Part shown: positions 40,030 through 50,085 of the stretch, piece after piece
Position numbering within the stretch: the stretch's first letter is position 1
How the letters are laid out: each line of letters opens with the position of its first letter
Source: Chrysogorgia sp. JL179-B06
Taxonomy: Eukaryota; Cnidaria; Anthozoa; Scleralcyonacea; Chrysogorgiidae
Assembly (NCBI GenBank): GCA_035772405.1
Contig: JAYKKM010000428.1
Coordinates: 2,895,001-2,959,000, forward strand
Length of the DNA: 64,000 nucleotides
Reading direction: 5' to 3'
Notes under the pieces: generated by a model
What the model saw: only the letters and a program-made list of their open reading frames with translations
What the model was told of the DNA's origin: nothing
Database searches by the model: none
Translations under genes and position numbers: made by a program

Positions 40030-40782
40030 TCCAGTTAAATGAAGCAAAATGTAAATAATTACGCATATCCTTCACAAGGGGAAATCTCGCTTTTGATCCT
40101 ATTGTAATTAATAATAAGCAAATTGATACTGTATCATCCGTAAAGCTTTTGGGTCTTAATATCTCAAATGATCTAAAATGGAACACCCACATCTCTGAAA
40201 TTGTACGCAAGGTGTCATCTAGACTATACTTTCTCAGGCAGCTCAAGCGAGCTTGCCCTACAATTGATGATTTGCTATCGTTTTATCTGACTTGTGTGCG
40301 TCCGGTAACTGAATATGCATGCCCGGTATTTCACAACGCGCTCCCAAAGTATCTCGCTGAGGATCTAGAGAAACTTCAGAAACGTGCACTTCGCATCATT
40401 TATCCCAACATGAAGTATTCAGCCGCATTGAAAACTGCTGGCCTTGCTTCCCTACACGAACGAAGGGAATCACTAACAACTGGACTTTTTCAGCAGATAG
40501 TGGAGGACGAGAACCACAAATTACACGCGCTCCTGCCAAGTAGGAACTCATCTTCTGTGAGCTTAAGACGGAAACGAGTTTTTAACATTCCACCGTATAA
40601 AACGTTGAGATTTAAAAATAGTTTTTTAATGTCTAATTCTATAAATTTGTATAGTAACTAATTTTTCGGTTTTTTATCATATCTTTTTAACTTGTATATT
40701 GCATCTTGTAAAGTTCCAATGTAATTCAGCCGGTTGTGGCTGCAAATTTTTGAACTTATTAAAAACATCTATCTATCTATCT
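40030..40782 (+). mobile_element. 5'-truncated LINE fragment in the satellite, copy 2
   Basis: 753 bp, equal to copy 1 apart from one extra T in a T-run near 40,668 and two fewer ATCT units in the tail. Same truncation point and same in-frame stop as copies 1 and 3, inside the same satellite context (GTATTAACG, GTAATAACG, GTATTA). Confidence 0.85.
40149..40661 (+). pseudogene. C-terminal LINE reverse-transcriptase fragment, copy 2 (170 aa)
   Basis: Residue-for-residue the same as the copy at 35,850. Lacks the RT active site. The long open frame on the opposite strand that runs from here into the satellite is a reading artefact. Confidence 0.75.
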
Positions 40783-41850
40783 AACGAGGTGGTCGTAATA
40801 ACGAGGTGGTCGTAATAACGAGGTGGTCGTGTTAACGAGTGGTCGTGTTAACGAGGTGTCTAATACGAGGTGGTCGTAATAACGAGGTGGTCGTAATAAC
40901 GAGGTGGTCGTAATAACGAGGTGGTCGTAATAACGAGGTGGTCGTAATAACGAGGTGGTCGTAATAACGAGGTGGTCGTAATAACGAGGTGGTCGTATTA
41001 ACGAGGTGGTCGTAATAACGAGGTGGTCGTAATAACGAGGTGGTCGTAATAACGAGGTGGTCGTAATAACGAGGTGGTCGTAATAACGAGGTGGTCGTAA
41101 TAACGAGGTGGTCGTAATAACGAGGTGGTCGTAATAACGAGGTGGTCGTATTAACGAGGTGGTCGTAATAACGAGGTGGTCGTAATAACGAGGTGGTCGT
41201 AATAACGAGGTGGTCGTAATAACGAGGTGGTCGTAATAACGAGGTGGTCGTAATAACGAGGTGGTCGTAATAACGAGGTGGTCGTAATAACGAGGTGGTC
41301 GTATTAACGAGGTGGTCGTAATAACGAGGTGGTCGTAATAACGAGGTGGTCGTAATAACGAGGTGGTCGTAATAACGAGGTGGTCGTAATAACGAGGTGG
41401 TCGTAATAACGAGGTGGTCGTAATAACGAGGTGGTCGTAATAACGAGGTGGTCGTGTTAACGAGGTGGTCGTAATAACGAGGTGGTCGTAATAACGAGGT
41501 GGTCGTAATAACGAGGTGGTCGTAATAACGAGGTGGTCGTAATAACGAGGTGGTCGTATTAACGAGGTGGTCGTAATAACGAGGTGGTCGTGTTAACGAG
41601 GTGGTCGTAATAACGAGGTGGTCGTAATAACGAGGTGGTCGTAATAACGAGGTGGTCGTGTTAACGAGGTGGTCGTAATAACGAGGTGGTCGTATTAACG
41701 AGGTGGTCGTAATAACGAGGTGGTCGTAATAACGAGGTGGTCGTAATAACGAGGTGGTCGTAATAACGAGGTGGTCGTAATAACGAGGTGGTCGTATTAA
41801 CGAGGTGGTCGTAATAACGAGGTGGTCGTAATAACGAGGTGGTCGTATTA
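40783..41850 (+). repeat. 17-bp satellite array, block C (~1.1 kb)
   Basis: Same 17-bp unit between LINE copies 2 and 3. The first units after copy 2 are irregular (AACGAGTGGTCG and AACGAGGTGTCTAATACG at 40,830-40,870). The rest is regular, with several GTATT and GTGTT units at spacings that look like a higher-order pattern. Confidence 0.95.
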
Positions 41851-42610
41851 TCCAGTTAAATGAAGCAAAATGTAAATAATTACGCATATCCTTCACAAGG
41901 GGAAATCTCGCTTTTGATCCTATTGTAATTAATAATAAGCAAATTGATACTGTATCATCCGTAAAGCTTTTGGGTCTTAATATCTCAAATGATCTAAAAT
42001 GGAACACCCACATCTCTGAAATTGTACGCAAGGTGTCATCTAGACTATACTTTCTCAGGCAGCTCAAGCGAGCTTGCCCTACAATTGATGATTTGCTATC
42101 GTTTTATCTGACTTGTGTGCGTCCGGTAACTGAATATGCATGCCCGGTATTTCACAACGCGCTCCCAAAGTATCTCGCTGAGGATCTAGAGAAACTTCAG
42201 AAACGTGCACTTCGCATCATTTATCCCAACATGAAGTATTCAGCCGCATTGAAAACTGCTGGCCTTGCTTCCCTACACGAACGAAGGGAATCACTAACAA
42301 CTGGACTTTTTCAGCAGATAGTGGAGGACGAGAACCACAAATTACACGCGCTCCTGCCAAGTAGGAACTCATCTTCTGTGAGCTTAAGACGGAAACGAGT
42401 TTTTAACATTCCACCGTATAAAACGTTGAGATTTAAAAATAGTTTTTTAATGTCTAATTCTATAAATTTGTATAGTAACTAATTTTTCGGTTTTTATCAT
42501 ATCTTTTTAACTTGTATATTGCATCTTGTAAAGTTCCAATGTAATTCAGCCGGTTGTGGCTGCAAATTTTTGAACTTATTAAAAACATCTATCTATCTAT
42601 CTATCTATCT
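41851..42610 (+). mobile_element. 5'-truncated LINE fragment in the satellite, copy 3
   Basis: 760 bp with the same length and sequence as copy 1, including the number of ATCT repeats. The satellite units right after the tail also match those after copy 1, so copies 1 and 3 look like the two most closely related duplicates. Confidence 0.85.
41970..42482 (+). pseudogene. C-terminal LINE reverse-transcriptase fragment, copy 3 (170 aa)
   Basis: Same 170-aa frame as in the other two copies, lacking the RT catalytic motif. It is a truncated relic carried inside the satellite. Confidence 0.75.
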
Positions 42611-45600
42611 AACGAGGTGGTCGTAATAACGAGGTGGTCGTAATAACGAGGTGGTCGTATTAACGAGGTGGTCGTAATAACGAGGTGGTCGTAATAACGA
42701 GGTGGTCGTGTTAACGAGGTGGTCGTAATAACCAGGTGGTCGTAATAACGAGGTGGTCGTATTAACGAGGTGGTCGTAATAACGAGGTGGTCGTAATAAC
42801 GAGGTGGTCGTAATAACGAGGTGGTCGTATTAACGAGGTGGTCGTAATAACGAGGTGGTCGTAATAACGAGGTGGTCGTAATAACGAGGTGGGCGTAATA
42901 ACGAGGTGGTCGTAATAACGAGGTGGTCGTAATAGCGAGGTGGTCGTAATAACGAGGTGGTCGTATTAACCAGGTGGTCGTAATAACGAGGTGGTCGTAA
43001 TAACGAGGTGGTCGTAATAACGAGGTGGTCGTGTTAACGAGGTGGTCGTAATAACGAGGTGGTCGTAATAACGAGGTGGTCGTAATAACGAGGTGGTCGT
43101 AATAACGAGGTGGTCGTAATAACGAGGTGGTCGTAATAACGAGGTGGTCGTAATAATAACGAGGTGGTCGTAATAATAACGAGGTGGTCGTAATAACGAG
43201 GTGGTCGTAATAACGAGGTGGTCGTAATAACGAGGTGGTCGTAATAACGAGGTGGTCGTAATAACGAGGTGGTCGTAATAACGAGGTGGTCGTGTTAACG
43301 AGGTGGTCGTATTAACGAGGTGGTCGTAATAACGAGGTGGTCGTAATAACGAGGTGGTCGTAATAACGAGGTGGTCGTAATAACGAGGTGGTCGTAATAA
43401 CGAGGTGGTCGTAATAACGAGGTGGTCGTAATAATAACGAGGTGGTCGTAATAATAACGAGGTGGTCGTAATAACGAGGTGGTCGTAATAACGAGGTGGT
43501 CGTAATAACGAGGTGGTCGTAATAACGAGGTGGTCGTATTAACGAGGTGGTCCTAATAACGAGGTGGTCGTAATAACGAGGTGGTCGTGTTAACGAGGTG
43601 GTCGTAATAACGAGGTGGTCGTGTTAACGAGGTGGTCGTGTTAACGAGGTGGTCGTGTTAACGAGGTGGTCGTAATAACGAGGTGGTCGTAATAACGAGG
43701 TGGTCGTGTTAACGAGGTGGTCGTGTTAACGAGGTGGTCGTAATAACGAGGTGGTCGTGTTAACGAGGTGGTCGTATTAACGAGGTGGTCGTGTTAACGA
43801 GGTGGTCGTAATAACGAGGTGGTCGTATTAACGAGGTGGTCGTAATAACGAGGTGGTCGTAATAACGAGGTGGTCGTAATAACGAGGTGGTCGTAATAAC
43901 GAGGTGGTTGTAATAACGAGGTGGTCGTAATAACGAGGTGGTCGTAATAACGAGGTGGTCGTAATAACGAGGTGGTCGTAATAACGAGGTGGTCGTAATA
44001 ACGAGGTGGTCGTGTTAACGAGGTGGTCGTAATAACGAGGTGGTCGTATTAACGAGGTGGTCGTAATAACGAGGTGGTCGTAATAACGAGGTGGTCGTAA
44101 TAACGAGGTGGTCGTAATAACGAGGTGGTCGTAATAACGAGGTGGTCGTAATAACGAGGTGGTCGTAATAACGAGGTGGTCGTAATAACGAGGTGGTCGT
44201 AATAACGAGGTGGTCGTAATAACGAGATGGTCGTAATAACGAGGTGGTCGTAATAACGAGGTGGTCGTAATAACGAGGTGGTCGTAATAACGAGGTGGTC
44301 GTAATAACGAGGTGGTCGTATTAACGAGGTGGTCGTAATAACGAGGTGGTCATAATAACGAGGTGGTCGTAATAACGAGGTGGTCGTAATAACGAGGTGG
44401 TCGTAATAACGAGGTGGTCGTAATAACGAGGTGGTCGTAATAACGAGGTGGTCGTAATAACGAGGTGGTCGTATTAACGAGGTGGTCGTAATAACGAGGT
44501 GGTCGTAATAACGAGGTGGTCGTAATAACGAGGTGGTCGTATTAACGAGGTGGTCGTATTAACGAGGTGGTCGTGTTAACGAGGTGGTCGTGTTAACGAG
44601 GTGGTCGTAATAACGAGGTGGTCGTAATAACGAGGTGGTCGTAATAACGAGGTGGTCGTAATAACGAGGTGGTCGTAATAACGAGGTGGTCGTGTTAACG
44701 AGGTGGTCGTATTAACGAGGTGGTCGTATTAACGAGGTGGTCGTATTAACGAGGTGGTCGTAATAACGAGGTGGTCGTAATAACGAGGTGGTCGTGTTAA
44801 CGAGGTGGTCGTATTAACGAGGTGGTCGTAATAACGAGGTGGTCGTAATAACGAGGTGGTCGTGTTAACGAGGTGGTCGTGTTAACGAGGTGGTCGTATT
44901 AACGAGGTGGTCGTGTTAACGAGGTGGTCGTGTTAACGAGGTGGTCGTAATAACGAGGTGGTCGTAATAACGAGGTGGTCGTGTTAACGAGGTGGTCGTG
45001 TTAACGAGGTGGTCGTATTAACGAGGTGGTCGTGTTAACGAGGTGGTTGTAATAACGAGGTGGTCGTAATAACGAGGTGGTCGTAATAACGAGGTGGTCG
45101 TATTAACGAGGTGGTCGTAATAACGAGGTGGTCGTAATAACGAGGTGGTCGTAATAACGAGGTGGTCGTAATAACGAGGTGGTCGTATTAACGAGGTGGT
45201 CGTAATAACGAGGTGGTCGTAATAACGAGGTGGTCGTGTTAACGAGGTGGTCGTATTAACGAGGTGGTCGTAATAACGAGGTGGTCGTAATAACGAGGTG
45301 GTCATAATAACGAGGTGGTCGTAATAACGAGGTGGTCGTAATAACGAGGTGGTCGTAATAACGAGGTGGTCGTAATAACGAGGTGGTCGTAATAACGAGG
45401 TGGTCGTAATAACGAGGTGGTCGTAATAACGAGGTGGTCGTAATAACGAGGTGGTCGTGTTAACGAGGTGGTCGTGTTAACGAGGTGGTCGTATTAACGA
45501 GGTGGTCGTAATAACGAGGTGGTCGTGTTAACGAGGTGGTCGTAATAACGAGGTGGTCGTAATAACGAGGTGGTCGTAATAACGAGGTGGTCGTAATAAC

Positions 45601-45823
45601 GAGGTGGTCGTAATAACGAGGTGGTCGTGTTAACGAGGTGGTCGTGTTAACGAGGTGGTCGTAATAACGAGGTGGTCGTAATAACGAGGTGGTCATAATA
45701 ACGAGGTGGTCGTAATAACGAGGTGGTCGTAATAACGAGGTGGTCGTAATAACGAGGTGGTCGTAATAACGAGGTGGTCGTAATAATAACGAGGTGGTCG
45801 TAATAATAACGAGGTGGTCGTAA
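42611..45823 (+). repeat. 17-bp satellite array, block D (~3.2 kb), right end of the array
   Basis: Same unit, with many GTGTTAAC and GTATTAAC variants, as near the left edge. Paired 20-bp units with an extra TAA (GTAATAATAAC twice in a row) occur three times: at about 43,150-43,185, 43,428-43,460 and at the very end, 45,781-45,810. The array stops at about 45,823, where TAAGTCCGAGC begins unrelated DNA. Confidence 0.95.
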
Positions 45824-45939
45824 GTCCGAGCAACAGTAGCTTTGCGCTTTGGGCCTGGGGATAGGTATTTGTGGCGCCAAAGCGATAAAGGACTGCCATT
45901 GTTTTGATATTGCCAAATAACCTCCGGAGAGGATTGACT

Positions 45940-47480
45940 TATAGTTTAACTTTAACAGGACAATTTCATCGATCAGCATACCCATCGGTTCTTGTGCAAT
46001 GACGCGTCAGATAATTGTGAACCGAGTACTTTTGTCATGACATCAGTATCATTCGGAGACAAGCCAAGCGGGAAACATTGCTACTGTCGCCTTGCGCAAA
46101 ACCACGGAAATGCGAAAGGAAGAGTTCCGAATGCATCTGACGTCATCTTAAGCATCACATATGTGGATGACATTGTTGAGAGTGTAGACAACATGAAATC
46201 AGCTAATGAGTTAGGTGGATTCGAAATCAAACATTGGACCTACGCGGGAAAGGATGACGGAAACGACGTTCAAGACTTCTCGTGTGATCATAGCAATCCA
46301 ACGTGTGAACGACAGACGTCAGATGTTCATGCACCATGCGTTAAAGAGTACAGCGATGAGCAGAAAGTTCTTGGGCTGCAATGGAACTCCAAAGAGGATG
46401 ATCTTCGTTTCAAGGTGCAAGTTAACCTTTCTCCAAAGATAAGGAAGATCAGGAGTGGACCAAACCTAACTCGAGATCAAGTTCCGAGTTCGATTCCACC
46501 GACGCTGACAAAGCGAATGGTACTGTCGCAAATAAATGGAATATATGATCCACTTGGTCTAGCAACGCCATTAACGGTACGACTACGAGCAATGATGCTG
46601 ATGAGGAAATCGGGAGCTTTTTGACATGGAAGAAATCAAATTCAAAAGATGCCTTAAACCAATGGATGCAGTCGGAGACCCAACCCTCGTTATGTTTAGC
46701 GATGGATCAGATCAGGCGTATGGTACATGTGCGTACGCTAGATGGCTACATTTGATAGCAATCTGATTGCAGCAAAGAGCAGAGTCACCCCAATCCGCAA
46801 GATCACTATTGTTAAAACTGAGTTGAATGGGGCCCTGTTATCGAAAAGGCTCAGTGCATTCATCAAGAAAGAGTCTCGCTTGAGTTTCAGTAAATAATTC
46901 TTTATCGTGGACTCGGAGATAGTTCGTGCGATGATTCAAAAGGAATCCTATGTTTTTAACACCTATGCTGCAGTTCGAGTAGGTGAAATTCAGGAGGGAA
47001 CGTCACCTAGTGATTGGTATTGGGTCGAAGCTAGGTCAATTGAACATTGCCGATTGGACCACTCGCGGTAAGAACCCACGAGATCTCCACGAAACGAGCT
47101 TGTGGCAAAAGGGCCCAGAATTTCCGGCTTCAAATTCCAGAATCCGAATGGCCGATCAAAATCGAATCGTCGATCAAACAATTGCCGGAGAAGACGAAGA
47201 ATGCATTGATCATTAAAACCTCAAAGGAAAATTCACCATACAACGTAAAAGATGTTCTACCATTTTCCTGTTATTATCGTTTACTACGGGTGACAGCTCG
47301 TGTCATGGCAGCCACTCGCAGAGAGCCAAAGCCATCATTGAGGAACATAGCTAATCCTGTGGAAGCGCCAGCCTTGAAGAATGCTGATATTATTTGGATC
47401 AAAGAGGCACAAAAATCGATACAGCAGCTATTGTAACATGGGATGATGGAATCATCGTAGTTGGTGGGAGAGTCCTATAA
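45940..47480 (+). pseudogene. BEL/Pao LTR-retrotransposon pol remnant
   Basis: A plus-strand frame (about 45,967-46,624) reads as BEL/Pao reverse transcriptase: an HRFL block, a VSFGDKPSG block, the active site ITYVDDIVESV, GGFEIKHW, then KVLGLQWNSKEDDLRFKV, a LTKRMVLSQINGIYDPLGL block and a stop at 46,622. RNase H-type sequence follows in other frames: VMFSDGSDQAYGTCAYAR (about 46,690-46,745) and KTELNGALLSKRLSAF (about 46,815-46,865). Further on are IQEGTSPSDW, ADWTTRGKNP and an IIVVGGR-like block (about 47,450) that normally precedes the integrase. Several frameshifts and stops separate these pieces and the integrase core is absent. Gag and protease are not seen. Dead copy. Confidence 0.75.
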
Positions 47481-47497
47481 AGTCAGCCGAGATTAAC

Positions 47498-47812
47498 TGT
47501 TACGAAGAAGAATTAATATGAAATCATTGGTACCCGCCAAGAAAGAATAAATGCCTCTCCCTGAACCAGCAGAAGATAGAGAGCTGAGCAGAACCTGACG
47601 AGAAAGAACAGCAAAGTATAAGCAGAGCAAAGAGAAACGACCCTGCAACGAAGAAGAGAACCTTAGAGTCAGAAGAACTTCTTGAAGCTTGGAACCTTAT
47701 CCTTTGCAACCTTGTATTTTAATTGTATTTTAATTGTCAAATAACATTCGTAGTCCGTAATAAAGATCCTGCTCCCACAAACCGTGTCAGCTCTACCATT
47801 ATTCAAAGCTGT
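47498..47812 (+). repeat. Possible 3' LTR or 3' UTR of the BEL/Pao remnant
   Basis: Starts TGTTACGAAGAAG just after the pol remnant and contains an AATAAAGATCC polyadenylation-like signal at about 47,760. A single copy only, so LTR status cannot be shown. The rest is purine-rich and has no coding potential. Confidence 0.3.
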
Positions 47813-47817
47813 AATGA

Positions 47818-47972
47818 TGTCTTGTGGTGACTTAGTTTGAGGGTATGCCTAAATATTCGTCCGGTCGTTCGATTCGTCGAATTGGTCCGGTCGTGACGAG
47901 TGGAACAAGTGGTGAAGTCTTAGTAATGTCTTGTGGTGACTTAGTGTGAGGATATGCCTAAATATTCGTCCG
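47818..47972 (+). repeat. Direct repeat (about 46 bp, twice)
   Basis: The stretch starting TGTCTTGTGGTGACTTAG and ending ATATTCGTCCG occurs at 47,818-47,863 and again at 47,927-47,972 with two mismatches. It lies at the junction between the BEL/Pao remnant and the LINE remnant. Confidence 0.7.
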
Positions 47973-48051
47973 AAATCTTCCATATTCTTTCTAATGTTGT
48001 ATTTACATATTCTCCGTTGGGGGACAATAGAATAAATTTTGTAGCCGGCGT

Positions 48052-48434
48052 CAGTGGCGTCACCACGGGGTGGACTCGGGTGGACTTGTCCACCCCAATT
48101 ATCATCAGGACCGATTTGTTAGTTTGTTCAAATCCGTGGAGAAAATTGTTGGGGGGGGGGGGGTAATGAATATTGTGACTTGTGACAATGTATGTTTGCG
48201 GAGTATTGTTGCAAACGGCGAACCTGATCGCTTCGTATGTATAGTAGTTATTTGAGCTGGAGGCGCTACCCCAATTATCATCAGGACCGATTTTTTAGTT
48301 TGTTCAAATCCGTGGAGAAAAGATGAAACCCTAGGGTGATAAAGTCTAGGGGGACCGGGGGAGCATACCCCGGTCCCCCTAGACTTCCTCGTGCTTTTGT
48401 CCACCCCACTCTAGCAGGCCTGGCGACGCCGCTG
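48052..48434. mobile_element. hAT-like MITE (383 bp) with perfect 8-bp target duplication
   Basis: Terminal repeats CAGTGGCGTCACCA (left) and the complement of CAGCGGCGTCGCCA (right), each flanked by GCCGGCGT (48,044-48,051 and 48,435-48,442). Removing the element and one GCCGGCGT restores the reading frame of the surrounding LINE remnant, which independently fixes the borders. It has no coding capacity. Inside are a 13-base G run (48,150), a direct repeat of about 50 bp (48,093 and 48,271) and the 19-bp palindrome at 48,342. Confidence 0.85.
48342..48386. repeat. Perfect 19-bp inverted repeat, 7-nt loop
   Basis: AAGTCTAGGGGGACCGGGG at 48,342-48,360 is followed after GAGCATA by its exact complement at 48,368-48,386. 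Lies within the MITE 48,052-48,434. As RNA or single-stranded DNA it would be a very stable hairpin. Confidence 0.9.
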
Positions 48435-49552
48435 GCCGGCGTTAAGAATTTTATAAAAGAAACGTTGACACAGCTGGCATCGACGATTGTACAAGCTGGG
48501 CAAATTTGCTAATTTTAAAGCAACATCATGAGATGAATGAAAAAATGATGCGAAATGCTCTCTGCTGGACGTGTTCGATTTGGAGGCTTAGGTAGTCGCG
48601 ATCGGGAAGGGAATAATGCCAGACTTGGCATGCATATTCCAAAATAGGTCTGATGCAGGTGCAGTAAACGGTTAATAAAACCGCTGTCGGAATGCTATTT
48701 CTTTTTAAAAGGCTTCGTTAACGATCCAGACAATTTTATTATCTATGACTGGTGGTACTGCAGGAGGATTAGAGCTAAAACTGACAAAAATCTCTTTCGT
48801 CTTAGAAGGATTTAGTTTCATATCGCTATGTGATGCCCCACTGACGCAATCATTAACGTTCGACGCGGTAGTTCAGAATGTGAATTTTCCGAAAGGAACT
48901 CCCAAAGAGTGAATCATCGACGTATTTAACTAGATTATTTTGGGACCTTAAATCGTTGACCATAATGAGGAATAGTAACGGACCGAGCTCAGTCCCTTGG
49001 GGAACTACAGCTGGAGCTGTTTTAGGAACTGGAACAACGTTAGCAGTCTTCCATACTGATGAAACTTTGCCTTCATGGACTGATGCGTTAAAAATGGCAC
49101 AGAGTGGACATAGAGTGGACGACTCAATGACGATGCATTCTCTCGAAGTAACCAGGAAGGTATATTATCAGGGCCACAAGTCGAATGGATTTTACAAGAG
49201 AACAAAGATCTTTGTTCGTCGTCAACAGAGATGGAAAACTCGGGTCGGTGACTAGAATAGGAGTCCATTCCAATCGAGGTAATGACGAACTCACGGAAAC
49301 AAATTTCTCGTTAAATAAATTAGCCAAAGCGGTGCCAGAGAAAGGGGTATCATTATACATCAACGTTGAAACAGATTTGGAAGAGGATAAGAACGCGAGT
49401 TTTTTTACATTGTTCCACCACTTTCTAGGATTAGAGTTCTTGATTTCCACGACATTGTTATTAAAACAGGTACGACGAGCTTTCTCACATAAACGATAGT
49501 AGTATAGTAAGTGGGGCTGCGGGCCCAGTCAACGCCAACCGTGATATAAACA

Positions 49553-49601
49553 CCAAAACATCACCAAATTTGTGTCGAGCCACAATTCGGCAATGTTTTG
49601 G
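49553..49601. repeat. Imperfect palindrome near the element's left end
   Basis: Arms CCAAAACAT (49,553-49,561) and ATGTTTTGG (49,593-49,601) continue inward as a second paired block (CCAAATTTGTG with CACAATTCGG) around a short TCGAGC loop. Total about 49 bp with roughly 20-nt arms. Its position about 45 bp from the inferred terminus suggests a role in replication or end recognition, which is inference. Confidence 0.6.
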
Positions 49602-49789
49602 TACTCACGTTTTATAATCGACGTTGGTGAGCTCGCAGCGTCACTCTCTGTGCTATTATGATGATCGTTAGTCAATCTAAACACCCCTCCCACGTTTTCT
49701 ACTCAGTTGATGCCAAATATTAAAAAAATCACAACTTTCGCTAAACTTTACGCTACTTTAGCCATATTTAAAAAAAAAAGAAAGTGTCA

Positions 49790-50006
49790 TTTCAACATTT
49801 TCACAAATTTGTCGAATCGCATTTAAAAAATAGTCGTCTCAACATTTTCACAAATTTGTCAAACCACATTTAAAAAATAGAAAGCGCCGTTTCAATATTT
49901 TCACAAATTTGTCAAATCACATTTTCACAAATTTGTCAAATCACATTTAAAAATAGTCGTTTCAATATTTTCACAAATTTGTCAAATCACATTTTCACAA
50001 ATTTAT
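49790..50006 (+). repeat. Iteron-like tandem repeats in terminal noncoding region
   Basis: About five imperfect copies of a 35-50 bp unit built on TTTCAATATTTTCACAAATT followed by TGTCAAATCACATTT and an A-run. The palindromic core ACAAATTTGT recurs in most copies. The repeats lie between the inferred left end of the viral element and its first gene. They could be binding sites for a replication or transcription factor. No coding frame is present. Confidence 0.75.
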
Positions 50007-50085
50007 GTGTCGTAAAAGTGTCTCACGCGTGATAAAATTGCCACCTGTTATGCAAATTAGGTTATTGCCACCTGTTAATAATAGA
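50007..50085. other. Short noncoding spacer with a duplicated 14-mer
   Basis: ATTGCCACCTGTTA occurs at about 50,037 and again at about 50,064. It lies just beyond the stop of the leftward 169-aa gene and may act in 3'-end formation or as a protein-binding site. A CACCTGT word also recurs in the promoter repeats at 61,817-61,869. Confidence 0.4.

Larger units (their letters stand above)
47973..49512 (-). pseudogene. LINE reverse-transcriptase remnant, interrupted by a MITE
   Basis: Minus-strand CR1-like LINE ORF2 remains. From right to left: an EIKNSNPRKWWNNVKKL block (about 49,440), GTELGPLLFLIMVNDL and the active site KYVDDS (about 48,900-49,000), then VYCTCIRPILEYACQVWHY (about 48,620-48,680) and LANLPSLYNRRCQ (about 48,500). 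Several frameshifts and stops break it. The frame resumes beyond the MITE (48,052-48,434) as YKIYSIVPQRR (about 48,010-48,043). The right end stops abruptly at about 49,512, where the viral element begins, so the missing upstream part may lie on the far side of that element. Confidence 0.75.

Noticed and set aside
40832..42067. Long minus-strand open frames (up to 411 codons) made of RPPRYYDHL-type repeats, some fused to MSCLRKYSLDDT
   Set aside because: The repeat part is a consequence of the 17-bp period and the non-repeat part is the antisense of the LINE fragment. No start context, splice site or homology supports a gene.
10691..45823. Resembles a CRISPR array at first sight (thousands of regular short repeats)
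   Set aside because: The period is 17 bp with no spacers; the variable positions are only a few point variants. No cas genes, and the setting is eukaryotic.
47524..47709. 61-codon minus-strand hydrophobic frame
   Set aside because: Antisense of purine-rich sequence in the putative LTR/UTR; hydrophobicity is caused by the complementary pyrimidines.
49005..49499. Several overlapping frames on both strands considered as a separate gene
   Set aside because: The minus-strand frames together give a frameshifted LINE reverse transcriptase (WWNNVKKL, YVDD); the plus-strand ones are antisense.
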